A stretch of DNA of 64,000 bases from Ulva prolifera. Lineage: Eukaryota; Chlorophyta; Ulvophyceae; Ulvales; Ulvaceae. The stretch lies in NCBI GenBank assembly GCA_023078555.1, contig CM041198.1, positions 7,301,836 to 7,365,835 on the forward strand. Direction: 5' to 3'. Numbering within the stretch: position 1 is the stretch's first letter; each line of letters opens with the position of its first letter. The notes under the pieces were generated by a model. It did no database searches, was not told where the DNA came from, and saw nothing but the letters and a program-made list of their open reading frames with translations. Positions 11,687-23,232 of this stretch are shown piece after piece. Both the position numbers and the translations under genes were made by a program.

Positions 11687-13772
11687 GGTATCTCGAGATG
11701 ATATCGACGGCGACGTACAGTGCTCACTCGAGCTCGGCAGCAAAGGGCACTAGCAATCGACGTAAAAAGCTCTTATACAGCTGAAGTCTTCATTGTTCAG
11801 CTATAAACAGCAGTAGCGGTGGACACGGGGCAGCAGATGGTCACTGTGTGTCCAAGGGAAGCCAGCAGCGGAGCACAAAGCAAAAGAAGCAAATGCAACG
11901 CAAGTCTCGCATGCATGCACAGACTTGCTGCATCATGGGGTAATTCTGGTTGGAATCCATGCACCTCTGCTATCAAGCGCGACTTACGTGATACACGGAC
12001 GCTCTGAGGTGGATGATGCAAGCGCGATCGTGAGGACTCCTGGTTGAGTAAGCTATGCGGTGTCCACTGCTTCCAGATAAAAATCGATTTGTTTTAGACT
12101 GATCAGGTGGAACTGGCTGGCTCTGTGTACCATCGCGGACTTGGCCACATCACGTATTGTAGATCATCAGGTTGCAGACCGCCGGACCTAAAGTGTAGGT
12201 TGAAGGTCGCGAACTACATCTGGAACGTGAACGCATGTTTCAGCATTGCTGAGACTCGATGCATCCGTAGGCAGCATGTTGTTCCTGCGGGAAGTGGCTA
12301 GGAGCACAAACGCAAAGCGATGCTCAACAAAGTACCGGCACCTTGTGAAACCTGCCAAGCAGTGCATTCACAGATCGGTATTCACCAATTTCACCAGTTT
12401 CAGCACTGGGTATCGACTGTTGGGTGCACTAGTGGCAATGTGATGAATCATGGGTAGCGCCAGAGTTAGCACTCCGGCGTGAAGTCAAAGCAGCGCAAGT
12501 GTGCCGGAGTGTCCGGCGCATGAACCATCTTCCTCGCGCATCGCCATGAAGTGGCTGATATGCCAATCCTAACGACAGTTGCCGGAACAGACAGCCAGTG
12601 GTCATGCGTTGGGCCAGAACCTATTGGCGCGCCTGACCAAGGCGCACGTGTAGCTCAGTCCATAAGTGAATATGATGGGCAGATTTAGGTTCTAGAAGTT
12701 GTGGTGTGTCTGATGTCAGTGCCCCGACATGGCTGTGAGTGAAATCGCGCTGGACGAGCGCAAGTTGACCGTCAGGCCAGACTTGGGACTTCTGTGCCAG
12801 CTGTGTTGAGATCCAGAAATAACGCACACTAACTTATGCTCCATGTCTGGCATCTTTCATGGCTGTAGGCGATTCTGCGGTGCGATTCTGTTCCTCCTAC
12901 ATGGCCAACCTTCTGAATCTCTGATGTTGCGCATGCCAAATGGCCCATTTGAAATGGGCCAAATGCGACTGCAACGCTTGCGCGAGGGCTTTCCTCTTCT
13001 GTGCTCAATGTGGCTGTCAGCTTGTTCTGGCCGTGCATCTGTCTTCGCGACTGAACATCTGGATCACGCTGTTCACCCCTCCCAGATGTCCGGGGAACAA
13101 TGTCCTCGGCATTACTCGTGCCGCTCATGCCGGTGCACGTATTTGCAAAAGCAGCTGGTGTCTGCAGCACTTGTATAGCAAATACAGGAAGTAGAGACGT
13201 CCATTGCTGTTGTAAACATCGTCTCTATGCATGCACCCACAATTGCAGTGCAACATTTCCCTGACTGCATGAGTCTCTCCCGAACGGGGGGGACACCATA
13301 CACATCCCCTCCACCGCAAACAGGCACAGCCACATCGTGATAGCTCATAGATTGGACACCACCCTCTGCTCCCATGTGCACGAGGCAGCGACAAGCGATA
13401 GATCAAGTATGCGCAGTACATGTGCCGATGATGTTACATGGAATAACAAGCCAACCATGTATATGTCCTCACGATTAACATCATTGTCTCACAATTCGCC
13501 ACAGCATGTACTTCACACACTGTGCCGCCAGTACATTCGCATCTCATCTCACCGTGTTATTAGAATGCATGGCTATGTGGATGGCTTATCTTGCCACAAG
13601 CTCAACAAAATACACCCGCAGGCCACGGGCAGCGGGGCAGGCACACATGTGCTTTCAATCCTGCTTGTATAATGTTCTTGACATCCGGATCTGGTGAGCT
13701 TACACATCCGATTTCACTCTCGTATGGTGAAACCTCATTGCTCATTTAGTTTCTGTTCATCTTGTGCAACAT
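11687..13772. other. Intergenic region between DCM1 and DCM2
   Basis: No gene is recognised. On the minus strand a TATAAGA lies at about 11772-11778, roughly 90 bases upstream of the DCM1 start. A short hairpin (10-bp perfect arms) lies at about 12940-12961. Confidence 0.45.
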
Positions 13773-15299
13773 TTAATGCTCTTTGTGGCGGCGGCGACGT
13801 TCCTGTTTCTTCTCCTTCTTCTTCTCCTTTTTCATCTGCTTTTTTTCCTTCTTCTTCTCCTTCTTCTCCTTCTTCTTCTCCCTCTTTTCTTCCTTCCTCC
13901 GGCAGCAGCCGCCAGCGATCTTCGCACACTTGCTGTATGCTGCACGCCACTTGCTAATGCACTTGAACCCACAGCACACCTTGTGCTTGGGGCAGCAGTC
14001 GCTCGGCGCCGGCTTTGGCCACGGCTGCGGCTGGGGGAGAGGCTTCGGGTGGGGCTGCGGCCGGGGCCACGGCTTTGGCTCGTCGTCGGGGCAGCCGCAG
14101 CTGGTGTCCTTGCACTGCTGCACGAAGCGCACGTCCGGCCCGTAGCACTTGCCGTCGCAGCAAGTGCGGTCCTCCTTCCGCCGCTTGCAGCATTGCTTCT
14201 GGTCGTGTGCTGGGGGATCGATCGGTAGTGGGAGGGGTTTGCTGCGGCAGCATGTGTCGCTTCTGCACTTGACGAAGGGCTGCTTGTGGTCAGGCAGGCA
14301 GCTGCCGCCGCAGCAGAACTTCCCTTCGGGGCAGCAGTCGTCCGGCTGTGGCTCGGGCTCGGGCTTGGGCTTCTGGCAGCATCCGCCCACTCGCAAGGTA
14401 CAGAAAATCTTTGGCGCCAGGTGGTCCGGCTGGCATGTGTTTCCGCAGCAGAAGGTGTCCTTGGGGCAGCAGTCGTCGGCTGCACAGGCAGAGGGCTCAC
14501 TCGAGAGCTGTGTTGCTGCCATTGGTGGCTCCGTGCCTTGTGAACGTGCAAGTCGTAATGTCCTTGGCTTGGCCAAACACATGTGAGTAAGTGCTGCGAA
14601 TTCGAATGCACAGACCACACACGGGGGGACTGGGCACGTCCGCAGGGACAATGACAGCTCCGAACTGCGGAAACGTATGTATGCAACCATGCATCGGGTG
14701 CTTATGGCCTATAGATACAGCAGACGATCGGCAGAGAAATGCTGTCTGGCTGTCTTCAACCTTTCATGCTGATTGAGCCAACACACATGTGACAGCTAGC
14801 TGTAGCTAGTATACATACTGAGCATGCACAATCAGCACGGGCTCCACCAGAACCGTGTCCAGCTTGAAAAAGCCACGCGATTCTCTATGGAAAGTACACA
14901 TGATCAGAGCCACCAAGGCTGGGTGAAGCTAATTTGATGTAGCTGCACTAGAAGCACAGCTGTTTATGCACTACGTCTCTCCATGCAGCAGACACCAGAA
15001 ACTACGTCAATCACCACGCAATAGCACTTATTACAAAACAGTGAACGGAAGAAGACGCCTCAGTACTAGTCCCGGAACAATCCGACATGGGTGGCTGTAT
15101 CACCCATACGTACGCGTGCGCTCACTGAGTGATGACAACATGTGCGCGGCTATCGACATCGGCATCTGGCAGTGGCAGACAGCTGCGCATGCGAGGCTCA
15201 CGAGGAGACCATACCTACGATAGGATGTTTTGCTGCTACAAACGCTGTCGCGGTGGCGAGCAACGCCGCGAGGAGGCGTGCAGGAGTGATACCGCGCAT
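13773..15299 (-). CDS. DCM2: secreted di-cysteine modular protein with a basic charged tail
   Basis: Exon 1 (15215-15299) encodes MRGITPARLLAALLATATA, a signal peptide nearly the same as that of DCM1, ending in phase 1 at GTAG/GTATGG. Exon 2 (13773-14479) follows a GTGCAG acceptor. The product is 263 aa. There are four cysteine modules: two CCP-type, one CCxxxxEDRTCC type ending CGC, and a last one with CISKW matching the end module of DCM1. Linkers are Pro/Lys/Glu/Gln-rich. Unlike any sibling it ends in about 42 residues almost wholly Lys, Glu and Arg, encoded by the TTCTTC-like tract at 13795-13895. The tail could bind polyanions such as acidic polysaccharide, or could be a recent microsatellite extension. 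A GTATATATC on the minus strand about 110 bases upstream is a possible TATA element. Confidence 0.83.
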
Positions 15300-16650
15300 T
15301 GTAGGTCTCTGTACGTGCACTCGATCGAACGCAGCACTGCAGCTTCACTGTAGAAAACGCATACAAGCAAATATGTGGACTGGAGGACCAGCACGTGTGC
15401 ATCTATGATATATACACGTTGAGGTCGCTTTGAGCGTTTGCCGCACAGAGTAGAAGCTGCTCCATGCAACATCGCCCCCCATTCCTTGACGATTGCCTTT
15501 CGAGCTCCATGCATACGGCCATACATGCCAAGTCACTGCATCACAAGGCATCGCGATGCCCTGGCGCACACGATAGTGTGCATGCATGTACTCCGATGGC
15601 GCAGCATGCATCTGTTGCATCGCATGCATGCCTCGAACACATGCTTGATGCACGTACCAGGTTGAGATGATGGTAAGTTCGCCGTCCAATCCACCGACGC
15701 AGCAGATGCGTCACCAAGGTACTCTTACTGAGGCTTGCAAGCAGGTGTAATTAAGGTGTACGGCCTGGTGGCAAGTCCGGGAGAGCCTTTGCGACCGCGT
15801 CGTCCATGTCGTAGATGACGTAATTTTTTGGGTGTGCACAGATCAGGTGCCTGCACTACCTGAGTCGGGTCACCCGACCTACATGTAGCAACAAGCACAT
15901 AGCTGGAGTACACTCCACTGCGATACTTCTCAGAGCATGTACGCGCAATCGCCTCCATCAGGTTTGCGTCGGAGTTGTTCAATGCAGACCCAGCAGTGGC
16001 CAGCTAGGGCGAACTCGTGACTTATCTCTGCAGATGTCCTAGCTCACGCATCTGTGCACAAGCGATCATGATTACACGCATGCATATGGATGCTGCTAGC
16101 ATCACCAATACGTCGCGATCCCGTCCATGCATATTCACTCCTGTCTGCTGATAGCATGCATGCATGCTTCTCTTGGTCATCGTGATCGATTACGTCATTC
16201 CTCCCAAGTGCTGGCACGGCCGTGACCGTGCACGGTCTCATGCTGGCAGCGAGCACTGCCATGCTGTATACGACGTCGAACAGGGACAGGCGCGCACAGG
16301 ATATCTCGGAGATAGCTATAGCCTCCACCACACAGTGAAAGACCACTCGGATGAAAGAGTCATAGTTGCCAGTGATTAAAGCATGGCTGCTCGTCATGTT
16401 GTAAGCTGAAGCCTGTGTTGCATTGGCCTGATCATGATTGCAATGCCACTGTTGGTGGCCTGCATATGATATCACACTGCTGCAGCAGCTCCCCACTCTG
16501 CACATGTTGTCCCTTAAATGATTCATGAATGGTTGGCTTCTGGCAGACCTCAATGCAGCCGTGATTCATGCCTCTGTCTTAGTCATCGCGTGCAATGACG
16601 CTGCAGCACTAGGGCACTTGCTGGGCTGGCACACATCCTGCAGACAGTGT

Positions 16651-16786
16651 GTCATTTGCTGCGCAGGTGATGGGTTTTCTGGGCGTGGTGGGTGTTGCGT
16701 GTTGCGTGCGTGGGTGTCTGGGTGTTTGCTTCGTCTGTTTGCTTCTTTCGCGATGCTGCCCGCCTTGCTGCCTTTGTCCTTGTAAA
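16651..16786 (+). mobile_element. SINE-like retroposon copy, 136 bp, with 18-bp target duplication
   Basis: The insert is flanked by a perfect 18-bp direct repeat, ACATCCTGCAGACAGTGT, at 16633-16650 and 16787-16804. It ends in CCTTTGTCCTTGTAAA, the tail shared by the other copies. Perfect target duplication and variable 5' length are what target-primed reverse transcription leaves. Confidence 0.8.
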
Positions 16787-16859
16787 ACATCCTGCAGACA
16801 GTGTTGTTTTTCTTGACATATACTGCAGTGCATGACATCATGCATGTCATGAAGTGTGT

Positions 16860-17174
16860 CACAAGGATACAGCCGGGAAGGCGGGCAGCACCGGGAAAGA
16901 AGCAAGCAGACCAAGCATACACCCAGACACCCACGCACGCCACACCCACCCATCACGCACAGGAAGCCCATCACGCCCTCAGCACACGACACTAATCCGC
17001 AGACCGCCAAGCACACACCCACACACCCACACACGCACACACGCAAACCCAACGGCCCACACACAACCACACAGAATCCACCACCTCAACGCCTGTCGCC
17101 GTGCGACAGGGCCGCGCCGATCGAACACACCGCCGCCCAGGGCCGCCTCTCCTGGCTGCCCGATTGCCGGGGCC
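16860..17174 (-). mobile_element. SINE-like retroposon copy, 315 bp, with 14-bp target duplication
   Basis: Flanked by perfect 14-bp direct repeats GTCATGAAGTGTGT at 16846-16859 and 17175-17188. Read on the minus strand it runs from GGCCCCGGCAATCGGGC to a tail TATCCTTGTGAC. It is the longest copy here and aligns end to end with the copy at 28380-28682. I see no reading frame. Confidence 0.8.
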
Positions 17175-17188
17175 GTCATGAAGTGTGT

Positions 17189-17240
17189 GCCAAGGACACA
17201 TGTACAGTTCGGGGGGGCAGGTAGCACCGCACGGGCAGGG
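17189..17240 (-). mobile_element. Truncated SINE-like copy
   Basis: On the minus strand it reads CTGCCCGTGCGGTGCTACC, a spacer, then TGTCCTTGGCAC, the 3' end of the family. The 315-bp copy appears to have inserted at or beside its tail. Confidence 0.5.
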
Positions 17241-17453
17241 CTACCGAAGGCGATGCAAGGGCAGGAGTACCACCCACGCAAGCCACTGCCACTGCTGCTG
17301 CACAGCTGTCTCCTGCCGTGCATGCATCAGGGCGTTAGCATGCTTGTTCGTTGCCCCAATACTACGTGGTGCTACCGGTCAATCCGGGTTGTCCTCATAA
17401 CACAAGCCACTGCCGTCACTCCACACAGAACACCACTCACACACTAGCAGCTG

Positions 17454-17498
17454 GTTGTTGCTCGCGGTGCTACATGCCCTGCTTGTGTTGTCCTTGTA
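17454..17498 (+). mobile_element. Extremely short SINE-like insertion with 13-15 bp target duplication
   Basis: A 45-bp insert ending GTTGTCCTTGTA sits between two copies of ACACACTAGCAGCTG (17439-17453 and 17499-17513). It contains only the 3' tail of the family, so the tail alone marks what the retrotransposition machinery recognises. Confidence 0.75.
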
Positions 17499-17997
17499 AC
17501 ACACTAGCAGCTGCTATTCACCAACCCCAGCGGCGCACATGTACAACAGCACCACCGTTGTCCCACACCCCCACCCGCACACACGCATAATGCCACCTGG
17601 TGGGCCATCCCCGCATGCAGTACTAGTAGCTCATCCGTGCCAGTCCGGCATCATCCCTGCAGATCTGTCTATACCAACACTCCCCACCGCCCGGCCACCA
17701 CCGGGAACAAAAAAAATCCGGGGGCCCCCAGCCCGCAGCGCTAGCCCGTGGCCCCCCCCCCTGCCCTGCCCGCTACGCTTCATGGCTGCCAGCAGTGCTC
17801 CCAGGCGGCACATGTAACACCCACGCCCCTACGGCACAGCACGCCCAGGCCACCGCCAACGCTGTCACGGTGGTGCGCTCGCCCGTGTGCCTGGCAGGAG
17901 TTCCCGGCGAGGGGCACAGCAAGCACCCGCACCGTCTCCCACCAGACAGAGCCACATGTACAGAAGTGAGTAGCAGGAACCTCCCAGAAGAAAGGCA

Positions 17998-18135
17998 GGC
18001 AAAGCGCCACTCAGGCCAGGTGACCACTGAGCTGCGAGAGATCGCCGGACGGGACAGCAGTTTTTCCGGGATGTGCTGTCCCGTCCGGCGATCTCTTGCA
18101 GCTCAGTGGCCACCTGGCCCGAGTGGCGTTTCGCC
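17998..18135. repeat. Long foldback: 62-bp inverted repeat with 14-base loop
   Basis: Left arm 17998-18059 and right arm 18074-18135 are complementary at about 57 of 62 positions, with a loop at 18060-18073. Transcribed, it would form a pre-miRNA-like or siRNA-generating hairpin; as DNA it could be a foldback MITE. There is no coding frame. Confidence 0.85.
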
Positions 18136-18887
18136 AGCGGATCCGGAGTTGCGGTGCGAGGTGGGCCACTGTGGCGGGCCGCTGCGCGATGCAGCATTGC
18201 GATCGCACTTCAAGGCCTTTTCGAAAAGGTCTTACATTGCGTTCTCAAGTAGTAGCCTGCAAGCAGCACTCGACCCTGTGGCCATGTCAGCAAGCCTGCC
18301 CATAGAGCGACTGATCTGTCCGGACAGGATCCGTGCGTCTCATGCATGTCGTCCCAAATTGCCGCGGCCTCACACTGCTACAGAGTCCTAGTTCATGCCG
18401 ATCGGCGGCCCTCGAGCGGGCATCTCACACAGGTGCATCTAGACACATGTGTTCAACACGGCCCCCAAGCGTATACCCCTCTCAACACCCCCAAGCCACT
18501 GCAGCGCATTGAATGTACACGTGGCGAGCGCTCGCATGCATTGCGATCCGATGGGCATCGTAGCGCAGGTGCACTCGCGCACATGCATGCATGTGTACCG
18601 GCATCGGAGCAGCTCACGTCCATGGGCGTCGCGGCCCCGGGCCAGCGCTAGCTGCAGGCGGGCGGAGAAATATACAGGCTGAGCGAGCCAAGGGTCGAGT
18701 GTTTTGGAAATTGAGTCCGTCTCAGGTACGTGTCCCCTGGCTCTCGTGCTCGCAAGGTTAAGTTAACTTGTCAGGCGTAGCGGTGGATACCACGCACGAC
18801 AGATCTAGATCTAGACGCAGCTGCAGCCTAGTTGCGGTCACGGTGGCGACATGCTCAGGCGCTGCAGGCGAGGCATACGCCCCTGTG

Positions 18888-18894
18888 TATAAAA
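18888..18894 (+). promoter_or_regulatory. TATA-like element upstream of DCM3
   Basis: TATAAAA in GTGTATAAAACCC, about 310 bases upstream of the DCM3 start codon. Sequence match only. Confidence 0.25.
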
Positions 18895-19200
18895 CCCAGT
18901 GCATCTCTCATGATTGATGTGTTTGATGAGTCTCTAGAGCTGAACGTTACGCCTCGGAGCGCTTCGCGCTGAAGAGGTCGACCGATCGCGAGCTCGAGCC
19001 AAAGCTGAGCTTTTCTCCTGGATGTGCATTACAGGACGCCGGGTCAGCTGCATGCCTCCGAGTCATTCGTAAAGCCTCGAGCTCACCATCGTTGCAATTG
19101 CCGCGATACGTCCACCAGCCCAAGGACTCCCGAGGACCGCTGCATCGGTTCCGGCCGATCTGAAGACATCATTTCTGTCGCCTGCAGTCGCAGCTGAGCA

Positions 19201-20788
19201 ATGATCCGCGTGCTGCTTCTTCTGGCTCTCGCGGCGCTGTCCGCGTGCGCCGATGCGACATGGATCAAGGGTGCGCCCGATATATATAGTTATGGATATG
19301 GATATGGATATTCAGAGCTGCGTATAAGTATGACAGTTAGATTGGTAAAACAACGCTTCCGGATCCATGGCGTAGCGCGCAGTATGAACGTCAGATGTCT
19401 CGAACACAGGCAGCCCCATTCCCGGCAGCGCGCATGCATTCCTGCTCACATGCTCTCTGGGCATCACTTAATACGGAGCGCTGCAGTCCCGCCATTACAC
19501 TATGCATGCGTGCGTCCTTGCCTCGGGCAATCGTTAACGGCGCAGCCAATGGATCCATCTCCGGGCGATGCGGTTTGATGGTGCCCGATCATCATGATGT
19601 GCCTGCTTCCATTCGCTCTAGATGTATCTACTCAGCTTTCAACAGGTGAGCTGCATGACTGGCAGGGCTGAGGAGCCTTCCGCCGACCGGAGCATGCATG
19701 TGTGACGCATTGACTCGGAGCTTCACGAGGGTGTCTGTGCACATGTACAAGTAACATCTGTGCACAATTTGTGCAGCCGTGCTTGCACAGACGTGAGCAA
19801 CAGCTGCATGCAACAATACCACCATCTGTATGTCCTGCTATACATACGCACATCTACTAGATGCCCATGAGCGACAAATCTGATGAGGCGGCGACGTCGA
19901 CGCGGCAACATCATATTTAGTACTGCACGTGCGGCCGCAGAAGCATCAATCATGAATCACATGGCTGCACCTAAACATATGGTGTAGCTGTAGTTTAGCT
20001 GGTGTGCCAGTGTTGCTCTAGTCCAGAGGGGTTGTGCACCTCCACGAACGCTGAAGTCAGGCTGACCCCGATCGAGCGTCCTGCTGCATGCATATGCAGT
20101 CCGCCCACAACCCAAGCCCGACGACTGCTGCCCCATCGGCCAGTTCTGCTGCACCGGCGGCTGCCTTCCCGACCGCCTCCGCTTCACCACCTTCTGCGGC
20201 GGCGGCACCTGCTGCGGCCCCGATCCCGACCCGCAGCCCGACCCCGACCCTGAGCCGGAGCCCGAGCCGGAGCCGGAGCCTACCGAGTGCTGCACCGAAA
20301 AAGCCCCCATCTGCTGTGGCAACCGCTGCATCACGCTCGAGGAGTCCGCACGGACACTGTGCCCTATCGAGTCCGACTGCTGCAATCCGTCGCCCCCGAC
20401 CGGCGACTGCTGCGGCTTCAACCAGTACTGCTGCGGCAACCGCTGCGCCTCGAGCAACCCCCGCACCAACGTCTTCTGCTTGCCCGTCGCCGGCGGCTGC
20501 TGCGGCCCCCCCGACGACGACGACATCGCGAAGTGTTGCGCGCAGGAGAACCGCGTCTGCTGCGACGGCGCGTGCTTCCCACCGGGAACTGCGTTCCTCG
20601 TGGCGTGCGAGAGCGACAGCTGCGGCTGCCCCGATGAGCCCCCGCCGCCGCCGAAAGAGTGCTGCGGCGACGGGCAGTGCTGCGGCGGGCTGACGTGCTG
20701 CGGCGGGGATTGCGTGCAGGGGCCGCTGCCGCCTGACATCGCCTGCACTGATCAGGCGTGCTGTACTGACGGCTCTGTGGTGGCTTAG
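19201..20788 (+). CDS. DCM3: secreted di-cysteine modular protein, 5 modules
   Basis: Exon 1 (19201-19270) encodes the signal peptide MIRVLLLLALAALSACADA and ends in phase 1 at AAGG/GTGCGC. Exon 2 (20100-20788) begins after CATATGCAG. The product is 252 aa. Five modules follow in the order CCPIGQFCC; CCTEKAPICC with CITLEESA; CCGFNQYCC; CCAQENRVCC with CFPPGTAF and a CGC end; and CCGDGQCC-GGLTCCGG, the ten-cysteine variant. The first linker is a run of Pro-Asp and Pro-Glu dipeptides, so it is strongly acidic; the others are short Pro runs. It carries one each of the module types that DCM5 and DCM6 multiply. It is divergent from DCM2 across 3.9 kb. The relic at 33.4-33.9 kb derives from its 3' half or from a close sister. 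Confidence 0.87.
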
Positions 20789-22135
20789 GAGAGTACTCAT
20801 CTGTGGTACTACACGTCCACGGCTGTGACATTGATCGCTGAACGGTTAGATTTTTTGCGCACAGGGTGAGCTCTGTTCGGGGCGGATCCGGAATAGTATC
20901 GCAGTGACTCGGTGCCTCCGCCAGTGGCGAGGGGCTGTGGTAGTGTCTTATGTGGATCTCTTTAAAACTTTTTTTGCAATGTGTAACGCCTGTAGCATGG
21001 CTAGATTGACAATTGACTCTGGCAGCCGGGGAAACCCCGCGGCTGCTACCACAGCTATATATATAGCTATAGCTATAGCTGTGGTGGCAAAGTACAGCCA
21101 ACCTGAATTTACTGAGCCGTATCCTATTGGACATTGACAGCTCCGAGTTAACGGCCACATATGCCGAAGGGGTAAACCACCTGGACATCCCCCTCAGACG
21201 ATCGTACGCAACTCACAGGGCCTCCTCCTGTAATGGGGGTCTGGCCTGACTTGCTGACCGGACCCGGGGCGGAGAGCGAGTGCTGAACACTCTGGCACTT
21301 CTGCTAGTGGCCGAATCCGATTGATCGCAACACGTCAGTGTCCGTAAGGGGGTCCCCTTCACGATAAGGCTGAGGGAACCCAGGTTTTACACCACTTGTA
21401 CAGCCAAAGCAACGGCGTGTGCGAGTTAACAATTGGCAGGCGAACCAGAAACGCAGCAGCCAGCAGCAGGTACTGGCACGCCTGATTGCATGGCATCGAG
21501 CGAAGATGCGGCATAGTGGCGCTGTGCCTGGCCATGTGGCAGACCATGCAAGTGCATCGCCATCCCATCTAGCACATGCACCTGACCAGGTGATTCTGTA
21601 GTGTCTTACATTTGGATTTGAAGCAAGCAGACGCTCTGCGCCTGCCTGTCTGAAAAGAGCAGGAGGCTTTTAGCAAATTTTATGTTGGTGCTTGATTGAA
21701 TCACATGTGGCCAAGATGTTGGGCACTCAGTCCCATGGCCAGGGCATGTCCGGTACCCACATGGGGGCAGACGCAGCAGCAGGAAGAGCAGCAGAGGGAA
21801 ACTGGGAGAGAGCGGTGGCTTCTGCGTGCATGAGAGTGCTACTTCAGCAGTCACAGCTTCTGCAGCAGTGGTATTTTGACCCTCACAACTGAATGTGGGG
21901 GCGTGATGCAGACGAAGGTCGCCTGTACGCCACTCCCGTTTCCAGACCCGAGCCAGTAAGATTGGGCTTGGGATCGAAACAGCTGAATTTAGGGATTGAA
22001 TATTGATGGGCGAACGCTCCTGCCTCGTGTGCTGCAGACCGAGCTTGTCAGGCGTTGCAGGAACAATGATGAGCTCAATGATGGTCCTGCACCAGCAGTA
22101 TCTCTAGAGATATGCGATAGCGAGAGGAAAAAAAA
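20789..22135. other. Intergenic region downstream of DCM3
   Basis: No gene is recognised. It contains a dispersed repeat copy (21105-21220) and a TA-rich palindromic stretch, (AGCTAT)n, at about 21054-21080. Confidence 0.5.
21105..21220 (+). repeat. Dispersed repeat R1, copy 1
   Basis: About 117 bp, beginning ATTTACTGAGCCGTATCC and ending GTACGCAACTCACAGGG, roughly 87% identical to 33664-33781. The second copy interrupts a gene relic, so R1 behaves as a mobile sequence. No coding frame or terminal inverted repeat is obvious. Confidence 0.75.
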
Positions 22136-23232
22136 TTGATCGGCAACTTATACGCTATGACCTGGCAGATTTCATCTCGTAGCTGTTGGTGCCGTACATA
22201 CGGACGGACGATTTTTCGAGAACAGCTGTCGATACACACTTTCTCGATCACAAACACGCGACTGTGGCGAGCATTCGTAAGCATGGCAGTGCCAAATGCA
22301 CCAAGCACTATGCAGTCGCATTCACTCGGTTTGCATGATCACCTCTCAGGCGGGAATCATGTGTTGGTGCTCCCAGGCCTCGACATGCACAGGCAGCTTC
22401 GACAAATGGGTGAACTCGCTGTATAGCGGTGGTGGTATCGGTAAATTTGGCCAAACTTGGAATTGCACAAAAAGCACGTGCATTCTGTTGCTTGTGTTGA
22501 GTGATGCACGACTGTGTTTTTTGCGTCTTCAGATGATGCCTATGCGCGTAGCTAGATGTATTTCTCTGTCAAGGAACGCACAGCTTTACACCGTCCTACC
22601 GCGCAACACCGTTCGAGTACAGCGGAGAGTTTGAAAGCTCCGCTGCTCGTTGTGAGGTCAGTCGATATGGACTGCTGTTACTTTAAGGAGCACAACTACG
22701 TTGATTGCATTGCAAGAAGAGCCATGATTTTCTCTGGCGTACTCTTGCAAGCGCGTCCGGTTACCAGCATTTACCACTGGTTTGCGTCGGTAGAGCTCGA
22801 GCAGGTCTCCTGCCGGCCCAATCGGGCAGCTTTAAAACAAGAGCCACTGGCTGTTGGCTCTATTGTAGTGTGAATGGCGTCTGTGATTGATTTCGTGGCC
22901 AGCACGATGGAACATTTTGTTGCCGGGGCGGAGGCGAATGTCCAGCTTCTACGACGAATTACATAATTTCAATATCAAATCATATTGGGGCAGCCATTGA
23001 CAGCTTTCGATGCGCGCATTGCATGCTGCCACTGCAGTGGGAGTGTCCACAGGCTGCCTGTGAGACGCGAATGCACAAAATCTGACTGCAACAAGGCGCG
23101 ATCACAGACTCAGCCACCACCAGAGGCACAATGTTGACACACATCTAACAATGTCGCACGTTGACTTTCTGGTTGTGCATGTTCCGCTGGTGACAATGTT
23201 GGTTGGGTCAGGTCAAAATTGAGCTCTCGACG
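22136..23232 (+). other. Possible upstream exons of the unknown gene at 23.2-25.7 kb
   Basis: Several coding-like stretches occur on + but I could not chain them. One is 22389-22430: a CACAG acceptor, then an open frame reading SFDKWVNSLYSGG, then GGTG/GTATCG. Another lies near 22576-22657 and reads TPSYRATPFEYSGEFESS before GAG/GTCAGT. A third lies around 22750-22870. The first of these has a near copy at 26265-26291 on the opposite strand. Confidence 0.25.

Larger units (their letters stand above)
15300..19200. other. Divergent intergenic region with SINE-like insertions and a foldback
   Basis: Lies between the divergently transcribed DCM2 and DCM3. No host gene is recognised. It contains at least four SINE-like copies (16.65-17.5 kb) and a long inverted repeat (17998-18135), annotated separately. 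A TATAAAA lies at 18888-18894. Confidence 0.5.

Noticed and set aside
13783-13957. Phe/Ser-rich plus-strand frame
   Set aside because: It is the complement of the Lys/Glu/Arg tail of DCM2.
16631-17515. CRISPR-like direct repeats
   Set aside because: The repeats are target duplications of SINE-like insertions, not evenly spaced arrays.
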